From Saccharothrix sp. S26 (GTDB taxonomy: Bacteria > Actinomycetota > Actinomycetes > Mycobacteriales > Pseudonocardiaceae): a DNA stretch of 64,000 nucleotides. The notes beneath the pieces are model-generated. The model was not told the origin of the DNA, did not search any database, and saw only the letters and a program-made list of their open reading frames with translations. The DNA is taken from positions 124,001 to 188,000 of the forward strand of contig NZ_JAJUWT010000015.1 of the NCBI RefSeq assembly GCF_021390395.1, read 5' to 3'. Position numbers and translations under genes: made by a program. This document shows positions 15,563-23,827 of this stretch, piece by piece (within the stretch, counting starts at the first letter, position 1; each line of letters starts with the position of its first letter).

Positions 15563-16084
15563 GTGGCACCGGCCCCGACCCGAGGCGCCGCGCGCGTGGT
15601 GCGCTGCGGCGCGGTCGGCCTGTCCACCGGGCTGCTGGCCGTGCTCGCCCACGCGACCGGAGGCGGCCACCTGCCGTCCCTGCCGCACGTGCTGGTGTTC
15701 GCGCTGGCCATCGCCTGGACGTGCGTGCCGCTGACCGACCGGCAGCTCGGGTTCGGTGAACTGCTCGGCCTGATCGGCGTGGTGCAGGTCGCCGCGCACG
15801 TGTTCCTGGCCGTGCTGTCGCGGCACCCGCGCGACGTGCTGCCGTCACCGCCGGCGCTGCTGACCCACCTCGTGGCCACGGCGGTCGTCGTCGCCGCCCT
15901 GACGGGCTTCGAGCAGGCCGTGTTCCGGCTGGCCGCCGCCGTGGCGGCCGTGCTGCCGCGCCGGCTGAGCCCGCCGCCCGCGTTCGCGCCGCTGCGCATC
16001 CCGATCGCCGCCCACCCGCCGCAGCCCTTCTCCGAGGTGCTGCGCCGCCGCACGCTGCCCCGCCGAGGCCCGCCCCGCTCCTAG
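15563..16084 (+). CDS. Small integral membrane protein, upstream partner of the PepSY gene
   Basis: 173 residues from the GTG at 15563; TACGCT at 15549-15554 is a possible -10, leaving no leader. Four hydrophobic helices (VGLSTGLLAVLAHA, LPHVLVFALAIAWTCVPL, LLGLIGVVQVAAHVFLAV, LVATAVVVAALTGF) and a Pro/Arg-rich tail ending RRGPPRS. I do not recognise a named family. Proteins of this kind are found beside PepSY-TM and copper-handling genes in actinomycetes, from memory; no metal-binding motif is visible beyond one His in the third helix. The PepSY gene follows after 72 bp. Confidence 0.7.
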   Translation: MAPAPTRGAARVVRCGAVGLSTGLLAVLAHATGGGHLPSLPHVLVFALAIAWTCVPLTDRQLGFGELLGLIGVVQVAAHVFLAVLSRHPRDVLPSPPALLTHLVATAVVVAALTGFEQAVFRLAAAVAAVLPRRLSPPPAFAPLRIPIAAHPPQPFSEVLRRRTLPRRGPPRS

Positions 16085-16156
16085 GTATGCGCACCTCCCC
16101 ACCACCGCCCCACCCCCGGGACCGGTGGCATCCCCCCATACCCAGGAGTTCCCGCC

Positions 16157-17452
16157 ATGACCGAGTCCTGGCGCGGCCTCGTGCTGCGCTTCCACTTCTA
16201 CGCGGGCGTGCTCGTCGGCCCGTTCGTGCTCATCGCCGCCCTCACCGGCGTGCTCTACGCCGCGACACCGCAACTGGAGTCGTGGCTGTACGCCGACCAG
16301 TTGCGCGTGCCGGGATCCACGTCGTCCGTGCCGTTGTCGGAGCAGGTGAAGGCCGCCGTGGCGACGCGGCCGGGTGACCAACTGGTCGCCATCCGCCCCG
16401 CGCCCGAACCCGGCGCGACCACCCGCGTGCTGTTCGCGAGCGACGGCGACGCGCGGCCGACCGTGTTCGTCAACCCCGCCGACGCGACCGTGGTCGGCGA
16501 GCTGATGACCTACGGCACCAGCGGCGTGCTGCCGTTGCGCACCACGATCGACCAGGTCCACCGCAACTTGCTGCTCGGCGAACCCGGCCGCCTCTACAGC
16601 GAGCTGGCCGCGTCCTGGCTGTGGGTGGTGGCGTTGGGCGGCGTGGTGCTGTGGTTCAGCCGCCGCCGCGCGCAGCGCACCAGGCCGACCACCCGCGCGC
16701 ACGCCACGATCGGCCTGTCCGTGCTGGTCGCCGCGCTGTTCCTGTCCGCGACCGGGCTGACGTGGTCGGCCTACGCCGGTGAGAACGTCGCCGACCTGCG
16801 CAAGGCGTTGAACTGGACCACGCCGGCGCTGGAGGGCGGCGGCGACCACGCCGGGCACGACATGTCCGACCCCATCCCGGTGATGCCGGGCGAGGTGGAC
16901 TCCGTGCTGGCCCACGCCCGGTCGGCGGGCATCGACGCCGGGCTGATCGAGATCACCGTGCCGCCGATGGCCGGCATGGCGTGGAACGTCACCGAGATCG
17001 ACCGCTCCTGGCCGACCCAGGTCGACGCCGTCGCCATCGCCGGTGGTGAGGTGGTGGACCAGGTGCGGTTCGCCGACTACCCGCTCGCGGCCAAGCTGAC
17101 CCGGTGGGGCATCGACCTGCACATGGGCGTGCTGTTCGGGTGGCCCAACCAGCTCCTGCTGCTGGTGTTCGGCCTCGGCCTGGTCGCGCTGGTGGTGCTC
17201 GGCTACCGGATCTGGTGGCTGCGCCGGCCGACCACGGGCTTCGGCAGGCCGGTGCCGCGCGGGCAGTGGCGCAAGGTGCCGCGGGCGCAGTTCGTGGCCG
17301 TGCTGGTGGTGGCCGCGGCGGTCGGCTGGTTCATCCCGTTGTTCGGGCTGAGCTTGGTGGCGTTCCTGGTGGTCGACGCGGTGGTGGGGGCGCGTGCTCG
17401 GCGTCGTCGCAGCGGTGAGGCGGCTCCGGAGTCCACGCCGGTCGCCGGGTGA
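16157..17452 (+). CDS. PepSY-associated transmembrane protein
   Basis: 431 residues. N-terminal RFHFYAGVLVGPFVLIAALTGVLYA is the hallmark first helix of PepSY-TM proteins, followed by a PepSY-like extracytoplasmic region, DQVHRNLLLGEPGRLYSELAA, further helices, a second extracytoplasmic part containing GDHAGHDM, and LHMGVLFGWPNQ before the last helices. The family is linked to iron-siderophore reduction and to copper. The His/Met stretch (HAGHDMS and a following MPG) could bind copper (inference). RBS AGGAG just before the ATG. Confidence 0.88.
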   Translation: MTESWRGLVLRFHFYAGVLVGPFVLIAALTGVLYAATPQLESWLYADQLRVPGSTSSVPLSEQVKAAVATRPGDQLVAIRPAPEPGATTRVLFASDGDARPTVFVNPADATVVGELMTYGTSGVLPLRTTIDQVHRNLLLGEPGRLYSELAASWLWVVALGGVVLWFSRRRAQRTRPTTRAHATIGLSVLVAALFLSATGLTWSAYAGENVADLRKALNWTTPALEGGGDHAGHDMSDPIPVMPGEVDSVLAHARSAGIDAGLIEITVPPMAGMAWNVTEIDRSWPTQVDAVAIAGGEVVDQVRFADYPLAAKLTRWGIDLHMGVLFGWPNQLLLLVFGLGLVALVVLGYRIWWLRRPTTGFGRPVPRGQWRKVPRAQFVAVLVVAAAVGWFIPLFGLSLVAFLVVDAVVGARARRRRSGEAAPESTPVAG

Positions 17453-17582
17453 GCCGGTAGGCGGCGGGGCGGCCGAGCCCTCGGTCCGGCCGTCCCGTTC
17501 GCCGTTGCGGGCAAGGGGTTCCGGCCGGGCGCGCTCCCGGCCGGAACCGGACGACGCGGTCGTTTCACCACCGTGAACGTTG

Positions 17583-17612
17583 TTGACGGGTGTGGTCCAG
17601 ACCACACAGACT
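17583..17612 (+). promoter_or_regulatory. Promoter of the polysaccharide lyase with a DasR-type site in the spacer
   Basis: TTGACG at 17583-17588 and CAGACT at 17607-17612 are 18 bases apart. The spacer is filled by TGTGGTC-CA-GACCACA (17591-17606), a perfect 7-bp inverted repeat that matches the dre consensus of DasR, ACTGGTCTAGACCACT, in all core positions but the centre. The ATG at 17620 is seven bases past the -10, so the message may be leaderless. Confidence 0.72.
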
Positions 17613-17619
17613 CGGTGGC

Positions 17620-18783
17620 ATGGTTGGGAAATCGCTCTTCACCGCCGCGTTGCTGGCGGTCGGCTTGGTGGTGGTGCCGTCGCCGTCCTCGGCGGCGCCG
17701 GCCACGTTCACCCACCCCGGGGTGTTGGTGAGCAAGGGGCAGCTCGACTTCGTGCGGGCCAAGGTGAACGCGGGCGCGCAGCCGTGGCGCGGTGCGTACG
17801 ACCAGATGATGGCGCACCCGTTCGCCTCGCTGTCACGCGTGCCGAAACCCCGTGCGGTGGTGGAGTGCGGGTCGTACTCCAACCCCAACTACGGGTGCAC
17901 GGACGAGCGCGAGGACGCGTTGGCCGCGTACACGCTGTCGTTGGCGTGGTACGTGACGCGGGACGACCGTTACGCGGCCAAGGCGATCGAGATCATGGAC
18001 GCGTGGTCGGCCACGATCCGCGACCACACCAACAGCAACGCGCCGTTGCAGACCGCGTGGGCGGGCTCGACGTGGCCGCGTGCGGCGGAGATCATCAAGC
18101 ACGTGCGCGGGAACTGGCCGAACGCGGGCCGGTTCGCGACCATGCTTCGGGAGGTCTACCTGCCGGAGATCGTCAACGGGCGTGCGGCGACGAACGGCAA
18201 CTGGGAACTGTCCATGATGGAGGCGACGCTGGGGATCTCGGTGTTCTTGGAGGACCGGGCGGTGTACGACAAGGCCGTGTCGATCTTCCGGACCCGGATG
18301 CCCGCGTACGTGTACCTGACCACGGACGGCGCCCTGCCGCGCACGCCGCCGGGCAGCGGCATCGACACGCGGGACGAGATCATCTCGTACTGGCACGGGC
18401 AGAGCACGTTCGTGAACGGGCTGTCGCAGGAGACGTGCCGCGACTTCACCCACACCGGCTACGGCCTGGCCGCCGCCGCGCACATCGCCGAGACCGCGCA
18501 CCACCAGGGCCAGGACCTCTGGTCGGAGGTCCGCGAACGCCTCCGCCACGCCTACGGCCTGCACGCCCGCTACCAGCTGGAACCGATGCCGTCGTGGCTG
18601 TGCGGCGGCACGCGCACGCAGGCCCTCGGCCCCACCACCGAAGTCGCGTTCAACGCCCTCAACACCCGCCTGGGCATCGCCATGACCAACACCCAAACCC
18701 TGACCGAACGCCAACGCCCCGCCGGCACCGACCGCCTGTTCATCGCCTGGGAAACCCTGACCCACGCCACCAACCCCTCCTGA
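17620..18783 (+). CDS. Secreted alginate-lyase-family polysaccharide lyase
   Basis: 387 residues. Signal peptide MVGKSLFTAALLAVGLVVVPSPSSAA with cleavage near residue 26. The mature protein follows the (alpha/alpha) toroid alginate-lyase family (Pfam Alginate_lyase, PF05426): TFTHPGVLVSKGQLDFVRAKV at the N terminus, the GNWELSMMEA segment near the active site, and ISYWHGQSTFVNGLSQETCRDFTH. The true substrate of actinobacterial members is mostly unknown. A DasR-type operator in its promoter links it to N-acetylglucosamine or chitin use, as for the chitinase at 29585. The last codons lie just before a repeat-rich gap. Confidence 0.82.
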   Translation: MVGKSLFTAALLAVGLVVVPSPSSAAPATFTHPGVLVSKGQLDFVRAKVNAGAQPWRGAYDQMMAHPFASLSRVPKPRAVVECGSYSNPNYGCTDEREDALAAYTLSLAWYVTRDDRYAAKAIEIMDAWSATIRDHTNSNAPLQTAWAGSTWPRAAEIIKHVRGNWPNAGRFATMLREVYLPEIVNGRAATNGNWELSMMEATLGISVFLEDRAVYDKAVSIFRTRMPAYVYLTTDGALPRTPPGSGIDTRDEIISYWHGQSTFVNGLSQETCRDFTHTGYGLAAAAHIAETAHHQGQDLWSEVRERLRHAYGLHARYQLEPMPSWLCGGTRTQALGPTTEVAFNALNTRLGIAMTNTQTLTERQRPAGTDRLFIAWETLTHATNPS

Positions 18784-18790
18784 CCCCCGC

Positions 18791-19018
18791 GCGAGTCCTA
18801 CCTCCAGAACGCGAGAGTCCTACCTCCAGAACGCGAGAGTCCTACGTTCAGAACACCCGAATTCAACGCTCACGACGAACGGTCGGTGCACGAACGTTGA
18901 ACTCGGGGGTTCTGAACGTAGGACACACGCGACGCGAACGTAGGACACACGCGTTCCGAACGTAGGACACGCGCGTTCCGAACGTAGGACTCACGCGGCG
19001 TGAAGGTAGGACTCACGG
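18791..19018. repeat. Repeat array A: 22-nt units around an imperfect long palindrome
   Basis: Three units of the form GCGAGAGTCCTACSTYCAGAAC, then CCCGAATTCAACGCTCA, a short centre, and the inverse arm (CGTTGAACTCGGGGG) followed by five inverse units (GAACGTAGGACACACGC type). The whole can fold into one long hairpin. It fills the gap between two convergent genes and supplies the TGA stop codon of the minus-strand gene. The same family occurs at 31291-31533 and 62069-62150. Confidence 0.85.
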
Positions 19019-20299
19019 GGTGGTGAGGGAGGTGGTTTCGGAGTAGGTCGGGAGGTCGGTCGGGGTCGGGTGGCCGGAGCGGACGGCGTCGGCGGTGCGG
19101 ACGGCGGCGGCCAGGGCGGCGCGGAACGGCAGCGAGCCCGTGCTCACGCGGCGCACGCCCAGCTCGCGGAGGGTGTCGAGGGGAAGAGACGGCAGTGTGT
19201 TCAGCGGCACGGGCAACGCGGACACGAGCGCGGCGATCTCGGCTTCCCGGTCCAGTCCCGGCACGAAGACGCCGTCCGCACCGGCGTCCACGTAGGTCCG
19301 GGCCCGGCGCAGGGTCGACGGCTGGTCGACCGACAGCCAGTGGGTGTCCACGCGGGCGTTGACGAACAGCCCCGGCGCGGCCTCCTTGAACGCCCGCACG
19401 ATCGCCGCCTGCTCCGCCGGGTCCGCCAACCCCGCGTCACGGCCGTCCTCCACGTTCACCCCCGCCACGCCCAGCTCCCACAACTGCGCCGCCAACTCGC
19501 CCACGTCACCGCCGAACCCGGCCTCCACGTCCACCGTCACGGGCACGGGCAGCCGCACCAGCAGCCGCGCCAACGCCAGCGTCTCCGCCCGCGCCGCCCC
19601 CGCCGCGTCCGGCAGCCCGTGCGCCACCGCCACGCCGAGGCTCGTCGTGCCCACCGCCGTGAACCCGGCCCGCACGAACGCCGCCGCGGACGCGAAGTCC
19701 CACGCGTTCGGCAGCACGAGCAGCTCGTCGTGCAGCCGGTGGAACGCCCGCGAGCCTTCCACCAGCGCCAACGCGTGCGCCCGTCCCGGGCAGGCGTGCC
19801 GTCCCGCCCCGAACCACTGCTCACCCAGGTCCACTTCCACCACCGACCCGTCGGGCCCCACCCGCCGCGTCACGGGCACCGGCGGCTCCACCCCCGCGAT
19901 CATCGCCCGGGTCGCCGCGCAAGCCTGCACCAGCACCCCGATCCGGGCGGCCGCCTCCTCGTCCCACGCCCCGCCGCACACCGCGACCAGCCGCGCCACC
20001 GCCGCGTCCGCCTCTGCCGTGACGGGGACGTGCGGCTGGTAGCAGGCAGCCACCACCGCCACGTCGGACGCGACCGTCCGGGGCAGCCCCATCGCCTCCG
20101 CCAGCACCGCCACCGGTTCACCGGCCCGCCGCAACGACGCGGGGCCCACCGCGCCAAGCACCCGTTCGGCCGACGCCCGCCGCCGCACGTGGTCCGCGCC
20201 CTCGCTGAACCGCGCCACCGACGCCCGCAACCAAGCCACCCCGGTCGACGCCGCGGGCACGGGCGGGACCACGTAAGACGAATCCGACAACACGCTCAT
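19013..20299 (-). CDS. Fusion of a P450-like domain with an isocitrate lyase/PEP-mutase domain
   Basis: 428 residues from the ATG at 20299. Residues 1-190 look like a shortened cytochrome P450: RFSEGADHVRRR near 30-41, an I-helix-like VLVQACAATRAMIAG at 122-136, and a heme-ligand loop WFGAGRHACPGRA at 162-174 with Cys170. At about 140 residues before the Cys loop it is much shorter than a full P450. Residues 190-415 are an isocitrate lyase/phosphoenolpyruvate mutase barrel: LLVLPNAWDFASA, VTVDVEAGFG at 254-263, VNVEDG at 281-286, FVNARVDTH and DGVFVPG. Members of this second family cleave or form C-C or P-C bonds. The reading frame is continuous. The stop codon lies within repeat array A. The ArsR gene is divergent. 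Confidence 0.75.
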   Translation of the reverse strand: MSVLSDSSYVVPPVPAASTGVAWLRASVARFSEGADHVRRRASAERVLGAVGPASLRRAGEPVAVLAEAMGLPRTVASDVAVVAACYQPHVPVTAEADAAVARLVAVCGGAWDEEAAARIGVLVQACAATRAMIAGVEPPVPVTRRVGPDGSVVEVDLGEQWFGAGRHACPGRAHALALVEGSRAFHRLHDELLVLPNAWDFASAAAFVRAGFTAVGTTSLGVAVAHGLPDAAGAARAETLALARLLVRLPVPVTVDVEAGFGGDVGELAAQLWELGVAGVNVEDGRDAGLADPAEQAAIVRAFKEAAPGLFVNARVDTHWLSVDQPSTLRRARTYVDAGADGVFVPGLDREAEIAALVSALPVPLNTLPSLPLDTLRELGVRRVSTGSLPFRAALAAAVRTADAVRSGHPTPTDLPTYSETTSLTTP

Positions 20300-20363
20300 G
20301 CCGCCAACGTAGGCCGCCGTCACTTCGGCCACCGCCGAACCGTCACGGGCGCACAATGGGCCC

Positions 20364-21044
20364 GTGGCAGCAGACGAACTGGCCGCCCTGGCCGCCTTGC
20401 TGGCCGACCGCAGTCGCGCCCGCTTCCTCCTCGCGCTCCTGGACGGCCGCGCGTGGACGTCGAGCGAGCTGGCGCAGGCCGCCGAAGTCGCGCCCTCCAC
20501 GGCCAGCGAGCACCTGTCCCGCCTGGTCAAGGGCGGTCTGCTGGTGGAACGCAGGCAGGGCCGCCACCGCTACGTCCAACTGGCCGGCCCGAAGCAGGCG
20601 CGGCTGCTCGAAGACCTGCTCGCCTACCTGGGCCCCACCGACCAGCCGAAGCGCACGCTCCGCGCGTCCGCCGCCGACCAGGCGCTGCGCCGCGGCCGGA
20701 CCTGCTACGACCACCTGGCCGGGCGCCTGGGCGTGGCCATCACCGACGCCATGACGACCCGCGGCCTGCTCACCGACGACCTCGCCGTCACCGACGACGG
20801 CGTCACGTGGCTGGAACGGGAGCTGGCGTTCACCCCGCCGACCACCCGCCGCCCGCTCTCCCGGGCGTGCCTGGACTGGACCGAACGCCGCTCGCACCTC
20901 GCGGGCACGGTCGGCGCGCACGTGTGCGCCCACCTGCACGAGCGCGGCTGGGTGCGCCGGGTCGGCACGGGCCGCGCGGTGCGCCTCACCCCGACCGGCG
21001 CGACGGCCCTGCACGACCTGCTCGGCGTGACGCCACCCGACTGA
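20364..21044 (+). CDS. ArsR-family winged-helix regulator
   Basis: 226 residues from a GTG. Winged helix at 8-75 (DRSRARFLLALLDGRAWTSSELAQAAEVAPSTASEHLSRL split over helices 2-4, then GLLVERRQGRHRYVQL). The C-terminal 120 residues with RACLDWTERRSHLAGTVGA are common in a large actinobacterial subgroup and may sense a ligand; there is no ArsR metal-binding CVC motif. Divergent from the P450-like/PEP-mutase fusion, 64 bp away, which it may regulate. Confidence 0.87.
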   Translation: MAADELAALAALLADRSRARFLLALLDGRAWTSSELAQAAEVAPSTASEHLSRLVKGGLLVERRQGRHRYVQLAGPKQARLLEDLLAYLGPTDQPKRTLRASAADQALRRGRTCYDHLAGRLGVAITDAMTTRGLLTDDLAVTDDGVTWLERELAFTPPTTRRPLSRACLDWTERRSHLAGTVGAHVCAHLHERGWVRRVGTGRAVRLTPTGATALHDLLGVTPPD

Positions 21045-21677
21045 TCACTCCCCTGTGGACAGTCGAACGGTCGCGCCGGGCGGCAGGTCGTGCAGCCCGC
21101 GGGCGATCGGCCCCCGGATCACCATGGCCTCCGCGGCGTCCTTCACCAGCAGGTTGTCGAAGCTCACCGCGCCGCCGAGCACGAACGGCCGCCGCGGCAG
21201 CAGGCGCTGGGCCGGCTCCAGCGGCCCGTGCTCGTCCTGCCACGCCTTGGCCAGCAGCGCCGTCGCTCGCTCATCCGGGTCGGCGAAGACCCACCGCGCC
21301 CACTGCTCCAACGACTCGCCGACCGGGGTGGCGCGGGCGTTCTCCGGGTCCCAGCTGACCACCGTCGCGCCGCGGTGGATCGCGTACTGCGTGCCGAGGA
21401 CGTCCTGGCCGAAGCAGAAGTAGTCGTCGGCCAGCCCGCCGTAGGCGTGCTTCCACCGCTCGCCGGAGTTCCAGTCCGACAGCTCGGGACCGAGGCCGTC
21501 CGGTCCGACCCGGAACACCTGCAGGCCCGCGTCGAAGGCGAAGAAACCGTTGATCCGGGACAGCACCTCGCCGAGTTCGCGCAACGGCCCGCCGGGCACG
21601 CCGAAGTCCACCGCGACCCGCGGACCGAGGGGGCCTCTCGCGCGGTCGAGCAGATCGGACAACGCGGATTCGGTCAT
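21045..21677 (-). CDS. SMI1/KNR4 (SUKH)-like protein, probable immunity partner
   Basis: 210 residues from the ATG at 21677 (a GTG three codons earlier is possible). The first 150 residues carry SUKH-like features: GGPLRELGEVLSRINGFFAFDAGLQVF, then DWNSGERWKHAYGGLADDYFCFGQDVLGTQYAI and VSWDPENA. SUKH proteins are common immunity proteins of polymorphic toxins. It starts 47 bp after the stop of the NucA/NucB toxin gene on the same strand, the usual toxin-immunity order. Direct neutralisation of that toxin is inference. Confidence 0.78.
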   Translation of the reverse strand: MTESALSDLLDRARGPLGPRVAVDFGVPGGPLRELGEVLSRINGFFAFDAGLQVFRVGPDGLGPELSDWNSGERWKHAYGGLADDYFCFGQDVLGTQYAIHRGATVVSWDPENARATPVGESLEQWARWVFADPDERATALLAKAWQDEHGPLEPAQRLLPRRPFVLGGAVSFDNLLVKDAAEAMVIRGPIARGLHDLPPGATVRLSTGE

Positions 21678-21723
21678 GACCCGCACCCTTCCGCAGTTAT
21701 GGCGACGAATTCTAGCAGTCGAT

Positions 21724-22974
21724 TCACGGTGTCGTGTCCGGCACGACGACGACGTTCACCTTCGCGTCCTCGGGCAATCCCCGCACCCCGTGGTTCCACC
21801 AGGAAGAACCGGAACCGCGGTTGTCGGAGGCGTCGATCGGCCGCACGCTCGCATAAGCCTCGTCCGGTGTGCCGGCATTGCGCTTCCCGCCCTCCCACAT
21901 CCGCGCCGGCGGATATTCGTCCAGGTCACGCGGACGACCGTCCGGACCGGGCGTGTTGCGGTAGGGCACGCCGTGCTCCTGCCGGTATTCGCGCCGGAAA
22001 TTGGCCAGCGATTCCTTGCGGCGGTTCTCCGCGCGTTGTTGTGCGTGCGGCGGTCGGTTGTCGACGGTCACCGTCTGCGGGTGTCCGGTGAGTTGCGCGT
22101 CCTGCACGTGCCGCGCCGATTCGGGATAGGTCTCGGCGTTGAGGTAGAGCGTGTAGCTGCCGTCCGGCTCCTGCACGCGCATCCAACTGCGGCCCGCGAA
22201 TTCGATCGTGTCATCTGGCCGGCCGTCCGCGCCTTCGGGCGGCACGGCGTCGCCCACGGCGTCCGCGACTTGGGCGACCTTGGCCGCCGTCGCGCCCATG
22301 CCGGCGACGGGCACCGCGCCCAGGGCGGACCTCGCGGCCTCGCCGTACTCGCCCTCGGCGAGGTACCAGACCGCGTTGGCCAGGTCGGCGGTGTCGACGA
22401 CGAGCCCGGCCACGTCCAGGGCCGTGTGGGCGTAGTGGCCGAATGCCAGCACCGGTTCCCGGTTCACCGGCGGCGGCGCGGCGCCGTCCCACCGCAACGC
22501 GGCCGCCTTGCGCATGATCATGTCCCGCAGGTGGTTGGCGATGGTGGTGGCGAAGTCGTGCCGCAGGTCGACGCCCGGGCCGAAACCCCTGATCATCACG
22601 GGGTTGGCCAGCAACGCGTAGACGACCTCGTTCTGGGTGATGTTGTCGACGATGGCGGTCTTGGCCGAGTGCAGCTCCTGCCGGTAGTGGTCGGCGCGGA
22701 CCTGCAACCGCGCCATCCGCTGCCCGAGGCCGGCCAGCTCGGCCAGGTACTGGTCCACGCGCAGGCCCAGTTCCGCGCCACCGTCGTCCTGCCAAGCCGC
22801 GCACGCGCCGTCGCGCGCCCGGCCGGTCTCCTCGGCGGACGTCGTCACGGTGTCGACCGCGAGCTGCCACGCGTCGGCAAGCCGGGCCGCGGCCGCCTCG
22901 TCGTCCGGCGGCCACGAGTCGTAGATGGCCTTGACCGCGGTCCACAGGGGACTGGACGGCTCCGGTATGCCCAT
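21724..22974 (-). CDS. Type VII-type polymorphic toxin with a NucA/NucB DNase tip
   Basis: 416 residues from the ATG at 22974. Residues 15-160 are an all-helical WXG/PPE-like export domain (SWPPDDEAAAARLADAWQ, ADHYRQEL, IVDNITQNEVVYALL). Residues 185-232 resemble the pre-toxin TG segment (LVVDTADLANAVWYLAEGEY). Residues 349-412 are a NucA/NucB nuclease: LDEYPPARMWEGG (with Asp352-Glu353) and IDASDNRGSGSSWWN (Asn385). Such nucleases cut DNA without sequence specificity. The usual Cys before DEYP is Leu here. The immunity-like SUKH gene follows; YbaB- and EspC-like genes start divergently. Confidence 0.83.
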   Translation of the reverse strand: MGIPEPSSPLWTAVKAIYDSWPPDDEAAAARLADAWQLAVDTVTTSAEETGRARDGACAAWQDDGGAELGLRVDQYLAELAGLGQRMARLQVRADHYRQELHSAKTAIVDNITQNEVVYALLANPVMIRGFGPGVDLRHDFATTIANHLRDMIMRKAAALRWDGAAPPPVNREPVLAFGHYAHTALDVAGLVVDTADLANAVWYLAEGEYGEAARSALGAVPVAGMGATAAKVAQVADAVGDAVPPEGADGRPDDTIEFAGRSWMRVQEPDGSYTLYLNAETYPESARHVQDAQLTGHPQTVTVDNRPPHAQQRAENRRKESLANFRREYRQEHGVPYRNTPGPDGRPRDLDEYPPARMWEGGKRNAGTPDEAYASVRPIDASDNRGSGSSWWNHGVRGLPEDAKVNVVVVPDTTP

Positions 22975-23129
22975 GTGTCGCGCCCCTCTCACCACCGCAC
23001 AGCCGCCGCCGAGTCTGGGGCGGGGCCGGCGCGCGGTTCGCGGCCGTGACCGGAAGCGGCCGGCGGGAGCGGTGGCGCGGTCCGCGATCGGCACGCTGAC
23101 CGCACCGCACGAGGGGACTGGAGGGCACG

Positions 23130-23483
23130 GTGGGCCACATCGAGGCGAGGCGGCGGACGGTCGAACTGGTCGAGGGGGTGAACCAGGCCCTGGCCGCGAT
23201 GGAGGCGACGGCCTCGTCGGACGACGGGTTGGTCGACGTGACCGTCGGCCCCGGCGGCGAGCTGCGCGCGCTGCGCCTTGACCCCCGGCTCTACCGCAGG
23301 CCCGACGCCGCCGCGCTGGCCCGTGCCATCACGCGTGCCGCACGCGCCGCCGCAGAGGACGCGCGACAAGCGGCGTTCGACATGCTCGCGCCTCTGCTCC
23401 CAGCGGACGCGACGGCCGCCGACACCGACCTGGCGTTCGACCCGCTGCTGCACCACCTCGACCGCGCCGGTGGTGCGCGGTGA
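23130..23483 (+). CDS. YbaB/EbfC-family protein
   Basis: 117 residues from a GTG with GGAGGGC in front. The segment DGLVDVTVGPGGELRALRLDPRLY (split by a loop) is the conserved core of YbaB/EbfC nucleoid-associated proteins, followed by a long C-terminal helix. In actinomycetes such small copies often sit beside ESX substrates and toxins rather than beside dnaX, as here. Its stop codon overlaps the GTG of the next gene. Confidence 0.8.
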   Translation: MGHIEARRRTVELVEGVNQALAAMEATASSDDGLVDVTVGPGGELRALRLDPRLYRRPDAAALARAITRAARAAAEDARQAAFDMLAPLLPADATAADTDLAFDPLLHHLDRAGGAR

Positions 23484-23803
23484 ACGGCGTGCACATGAAC
23501 CTGGTCGCGACCGCGACCGCGATGGACCGGTTCACGCAGGCGGGCACGACGTTCGCGAGCGAGTGGGCCGGCGCGCTCGACTCGATCCGGGAAGCCGCGG
23601 CCGAGCTGGGCAAGGGGCCGCTCGGCGCGGCGTTCGCAGGCATGTACCGGGCCCCGGCGAACGCCACGGCCCAGCGCGCCACCGAGGCGGCGCAGGTGCC
23701 GCAGCGGCTCGGTGCCGCCGGGTTGGCGTGCGTGGAGGACTACCGGCGGGCCGACGAGGCGGCGGCCCGGGCCATGCCGACTCCTGGTCCCCGCCCGCGC
23801 TGA
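23480..23803 (+). CDS. Small helical ESX-associated (EspC/WXG-like) protein
   Basis: 107 residues, translationally coupled to the YbaB gene (GTGA overlap). Mostly helical: ATAMDRFTQAGTTFASEW, then LDSIREAAAELGKGPLGAAF and a second helix pair ending in DYRRADEAAARAM. This is the layout of EspC/WXG100-type partner proteins, but no WXG turn is present. Together with the YbaB gene it faces the NucA/NucB toxin gene and is a likely export partner (inference). Confidence 0.68.
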   Translation: MNGVHMNLVATATAMDRFTQAGTTFASEWAGALDSIREAAAELGKGPLGAAFAGMYRAPANATAQRATEAAQVPQRLGAAGLACVEDYRRADEAAARAMPTPGPRPR

Positions 23804-23827
23804 GACCCGCTCACCGGACGCGCCCGG

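Noticed and set aside
18791..19018. CRISPR array
   Set aside because: Units are about 22 bases and directly adjacent, with inverted copies and no unique spacers; no cas genes nearby.
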